A stretch of DNA of 7,911 bases, taken from positions 1 through 7,911 of the forward strand of contig JAJZOC010000055.1 of NCBI GenBank assembly GCA_021852095.1, given 5' to 3'. The position numbers and the translations under genes were made by a program. This DNA comes from a bacterium. GTDB lineage: Bacteria; Patescibacteriota; Microgenomatia; Levybacterales; UBA12049. The stretch's first letter is position 1. The number at the start of each line of letters is the position of its first letter. Shown here one piece after another: positions 6,351-7,911 of this stretch. A model generated the notes under the pieces. It saw only the letters and a program-made list of their open reading frames with translations, was not told the origin of the DNA and searched no databases.

Positions 6351-6399
6351 CTGCCCGTCTTGATGATGAAGATCTCCTTCGCCAAAAAGGCTTAGGCAG
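6351..6399 (+). other. Structured 5' leader, possible three-way junction
   Basis: CTGCC at 6351-6355 can pair with GGCAG at 6395-6399, closing a 49-base domain. Inside it are two small hairpins: GTCTT (6357-6361) with AAGAT (6369-6373), loop of 7, one G-U pair; and GCC (6381-6383) with GGC (6389-6391), loop AAAAA. The domain ends 4 bases before the Shine-Dalgarno region. It is more GC-rich than the sequence around it. It may protect or regulate the message; no known riboswitch class was recognised. Confidence 0.4.
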
Positions 6400-6403
6400 G
6401 TAG

Positions 6404-6415
6404 AGGGAGGTGATT
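6404..6415 (+). promoter_or_regulatory. Near-perfect Shine-Dalgarno of the polylysine ORF
   Basis: AGGGAGGTGATT contains GGAGGTGAT (6406-6414), nine contiguous bases complementary to the usual bacterial 16S 3' end. It lies at a workable distance (11 bases between GGAGG and ATG) from the start at 6422. It is by far the strongest in the window, where most housekeeping genes have none, so translation of this tiny ORF appears important. Confidence 0.8.
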
Positions 6416-6421
6416 TTAAAC

Positions 6422-6454
6422 ATGGCAAAGAAAAAGAAGAAAAAGAAGAAGTAG
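6422..6454 (+). CDS. Ten-residue polylysine peptide (MAKKKKKKKK), possible leader peptide of secA
   Basis: ATG, GCA, eight Lys codons (AAG AAA AAG AAG AAA AAG AAG AAG) and TAG make a ten-residue peptide. It is too short for ordinary gene calling. Support comes from its setting: a TTGACA promoter upstream, a structured leader, a Shine-Dalgarno with nine-base complementarity, and hairpins plus a terminator directly after the stop. Consecutive lysines are known to slow ribosomes through charge in the exit tunnel and, with AAA codons, through mRNA sliding. The peptide could thus be a stalling leader that controls the downstream secA gene, or a free cationic peptide with its own job (for example binding RNA or ribosomes). 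It has no signal peptide or membrane segment. A non-coding reading, in which the purine tract is merely a linker, is less likely given the ribosome binding site. Confidence 0.62.
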   Translation: MAKKKKKKKK

Positions 6455-6491
6455 TTGGTAATATTTATATTACCAATTGATCAGTTGGTAA
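6455..6491 (+). promoter_or_regulatory. Two mutually exclusive hairpins after the polylysine stop codon
   Basis: Segment 1, TTGGTAATA (6455-6463), starts on the base after the TAG. It is perfectly complementary to segment 2, TATTACCAA (6468-6476), with a 4-base TTTA loop. The 3' part of segment 2, TTACCAA (6470-6476), is equally complementary to segment 3, TTGGTAA (6485-6491), plus one G-U pair and a 6-base loop. Segment 2 cannot pair with both. A ribosome held at the stop codon would cover segment 1 and favour pairing of 2 with 3. The last two bases of segment 3 (AA, 6490-6491) also belong to the base of the terminator stem. This layout resembles an attenuator. Confidence 0.55.
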
Positions 6492-6522
6492 CCCCCTTTC
6501 TCTAAAAAAGAAGGGGGGTTTT
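6490..6522 (+). terminator. Rho-independent terminator between the polylysine ORF and secA
   Basis: AACCCCCTTTCT (6490-6501) pairs with AGAAGGGGGGTT (6509-6520), a 12-bp stem with one G-U pair and a 7-base A-rich loop. A short T-run (6519-6522) follows. The GC core is exceptional for this AT-rich window. The T-tract is short, so termination may be partial, leaving room for read-through into secA 34 bases further on. Confidence 0.8.
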
Positions 6523-6523
6523 A

Positions 6524-6546
6524 TGTTAGAATAGATATGCTAGAAT
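6524..6546 (+). promoter_or_regulatory. Twin extended -10 motifs before secA
   Basis: TGTTAGAAT (6524-6532) and TGCTAGAAT (6538-6546) each fit the extended -10 pattern TGnTATAAT with one mismatch in the hexamer. They sit in a 14-base tandem repeat (6523-6536 and 6537-6550) and have no good -35. The second would start transcription close to the secA ATG at 6556, giving a nearly leaderless message. Each copy also contains a four-codon ATG-to-stop mini ORF (Met-Leu-Glu), most likely by chance. Confidence 0.4.
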
Positions 6547-6555
6547 AAGATTAGT

Positions 6556-7911
6556 ATGTTAAATTTTCTTGGTAAATTTTTTGACTCCAACGAAAAACAA
6601 CTGGACAAAATAAGACCTATTATTTTTGAAATAAATGCCTTGGAGGAAAAAACAAAAAAGCTTAAGGACAGCGATTTTCCTAAAAAAACAGAGGAGTTGA
6701 AAAAAAGAATAGCGCAAGGAGAGTCTCTTGATTTACTCCTGCCTGAAGCGTTTGCTTTGGTTCGCGAAGCATCCAGGAGAACAATAGGACAAAGGCATTT
6801 TGACGTTCAGCTTATAGCATCCGTTGCGCTTTTTTCCGGTAAAATCGCCGAGCAGAAAACAGGAGAGGGAAAAACTTTATCTGCTGTTCCTGCTTTATAT
6901 CTTCATTCATTAACTGGTAAAAGCGTACATCTAGTTACCGTAAATGACTATCTTGCCCGGCGCGACGCTGGCTGGATGGGTCCTATTTTTGATTTTCTTG
7001 GAGTTTCGGTTTCCTCGATAATTTCAGAGCAGTCATTTATTTTTGACCCGTCTTTTGTAAATAAATCCGCCAGCGATTTTAGACTTTATCATCTAAAACC
7101 TGTTACAAGAAATGAAGCATATAAAGCAGATATTGTTTATGGGATAAATTCCGAGTTTGGTTTTGATTATCTTCGGGACAATATGGCACAGAATATCTCT
7201 GATGTTGTCCAGAGAGGTTATTATTTTGCTATAGTGGATGAAGTAGATTCTGTTTTAATAGATGAAGCGCGTACCCCACATATTATCTCGGCTCCGGAAG
7301 CGGAGGCATCACAAAAATACTACGAATACGCAAAGCTTATTGATAAATTAACATCGGATACGGATTACAAAATAGACGAGAAACTCAAAACAGCCCACCT
7401 AACAGATCATGGTATTGCAAAAATAGAAAAACTATATGGGGTTTCTAATATTTACGAAAAAGACTTTGATACAGTTTATCATTTAGAAGCCGGACTAAAA
7501 GCCAGAACGCTTTTTCATAGAGAAAAAGATTATATAGTAAAAGACGGTCAGGTAATTTTAGTAGACGAATTCACAGGCAGACTGATGATCGGACGGCGTC
7601 TTTCCGAGGGACTGCATCAAGCGTTGGAGGCAAAAGAGAATGTTGCTATTCAGCGCGAATCAAAAACTCTTGCTACGATATCTTTACAAAACTACTTTAG
7701 AATGTACGAAAAGTTAGCCGGTATGACAGGAACTGCTCTTACAGAAGCCGAGGAATTTCAGAAAATATATAAGTTGGATGTGGTAGTTATTCCTACAAAT
7801 CGGATTCTAATAAGAAAAGATTATCAGGATTCAATCTACAAGACAAACAGAGCAAAACTGTCGGCGATAGCATCAGCCATAGAAGAAGCGCTGAATAGCA
7901 ACATTCTCTTT
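6556..7911 (+). CDS. secA: SecA preprotein translocase ATPase, N-terminal 452 residues (runs off the right edge)
   Basis: SecA is the cytoplasmic motor that drives unfolded preproteins through the SecYEG channel. The frame is open from 6556 to the last base with no stop. Walker A is T-G-E-G-K-T at 102-107, V-N-D-Y-L-A-R-R-D-A follows at 129-138, and Y-G-I-N-S-E-F-G-F-D-Y-L-R-D-N-M begins at 195. The DEAD-type Walker B D-E-V-D-S is at 228-232 with V-L-I-D-E-A-R-T-P after it. The preprotein-crosslinking domain spans roughly 240-400, and L-A-G-M-T-G-T-A then leads into the end of NBD1. Residues about 160-185, between the DYLARR block and the YGINSEFG block, are longer than in E. coli SecA by roughly 18 residues. 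This resembles Candidate Phyla SecAs from memory. About half of a usual 800-900 residue protein is visible. The start lacks a Shine-Dalgarno and lies just after a terminator and two extended -10 motifs. Confidence 0.98.
   Translation, partial: MLNFLGKFFDSNEKQLDKIRPIIFEINALEEKTKKLKDSDFPKKTEELKKRIAQGESLDLLLPEAFALVREASRRTIGQRHFDVQLIASVALFSGKIAEQKTGEGKTLSAVPALYLHSLTGKSVHLVTVNDYLARRDAGWMGPIFDFLGVSVSSIISEQSFIFDPSFVNKSASDFRLYHLKPVTRNEAYKADIVYGINSEFGFDYLRDNMAQNISDVVQRGYYFAIVDEVDSVLIDEARTPHIISAPEAEASQKYYEYAKLIDKLTSDTDYKIDEKLKTAHLTDHGIAKIEKLYGVSNIYEKDFDTVYHLEAGLKARTLFHREKDYIVKDGQVILVDEFTGRLMIGRRLSEGLHQALEAKENVAIQRESKTLATISLQNYFRMYEKLAGMTGTALTEAEEFQKIYKLDVVVIPTNRILIRKDYQDSIYKTNRAKLSAIASAIEEALNSNILF

Noticed and set aside
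6428..6451. Programmed -1 frameshift signal in the lysine run
   Set aside because: The runs are G-AAAAA-G with five A, one short of the A-AAA-AAG slippery heptamer, and the shifted frames soon reach stops (about 6459 or 6478) without a meaningful product.
1..7911. Alternative genetic code with UGA as glycine or another amino acid (as in some Candidate Phyla)
   Set aside because: No in-frame TGA interrupts any recognised gene, and all frames close normally with TAA or TAG.

Overview
The window is a low-GC, densely packed stretch in which every supported gene lies on the + strand. It looks like the genome of a reduced bacterium, most likely a member of the Candidate Phyla Radiation (Patescibacteria, perhaps Microgenomates). 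Four things suggest this: a very short DNA polymerase III delta-like subunit, a SecA carrying an extra segment in the nucleotide-binding region, a HELLH metallopeptidase of a kind often seen in these genomes, and housekeeping genes that mostly lack Shine-Dalgarno (SD) sites. The lineage is an inference from recalled protein features. Ordinary bacterial code fits: the eight longer genes with a visible stop end in TAA, the ten-codon ORF ends in TAG, and no in-frame TGA needs reassignment.

Layout. Positions 1-213 hold the 3' part of a putative metallopeptidase whose frame is broken at the window edge. Positions 214-367 are an AT-rich intergenic stretch that is almost wholly one imperfect nested inverted repeat. 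Positions 368-4198 form a compact run: a holA-like gene, a phosphomannomutase/phosphoglucomutase, a small ATKEDL-repeat coiled-coil protein of unknown role, a stand-alone cupin related to mannose-6-phosphate isomerase, and a SIS-domain sugar-phosphate protein. The mutase, cupin and SIS genes plausibly act together in interconverting fructose-, mannose- and glucose-phosphates for nucleotide-sugar and surface-glycan supply. After a gap of about 106 bases come a divergent RdgB/HAM1 nucleotide pyrophosphatase (4305-4922) and seryl-tRNA synthetase (4925-6217), 2 bases apart.

The most unusual region is 6218-6555, between serS and secA. It holds a TTGACA promoter, a leader that can fold into a three-way junction, the strongest Shine-Dalgarno in the window, a ten-codon ORF encoding MAKKKKKKKK, two mutually exclusive hairpins that start directly at its stop codon, a GC-rich intrinsic terminator, and two extended -10 motifs just before secA. 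This could be a tiny independent gene, or a translation-sensing attenuator for secA built on polylysine stalling, analogous in logic to SecM but unrelated in sequence. secA then runs off the right edge with 452 codons visible.
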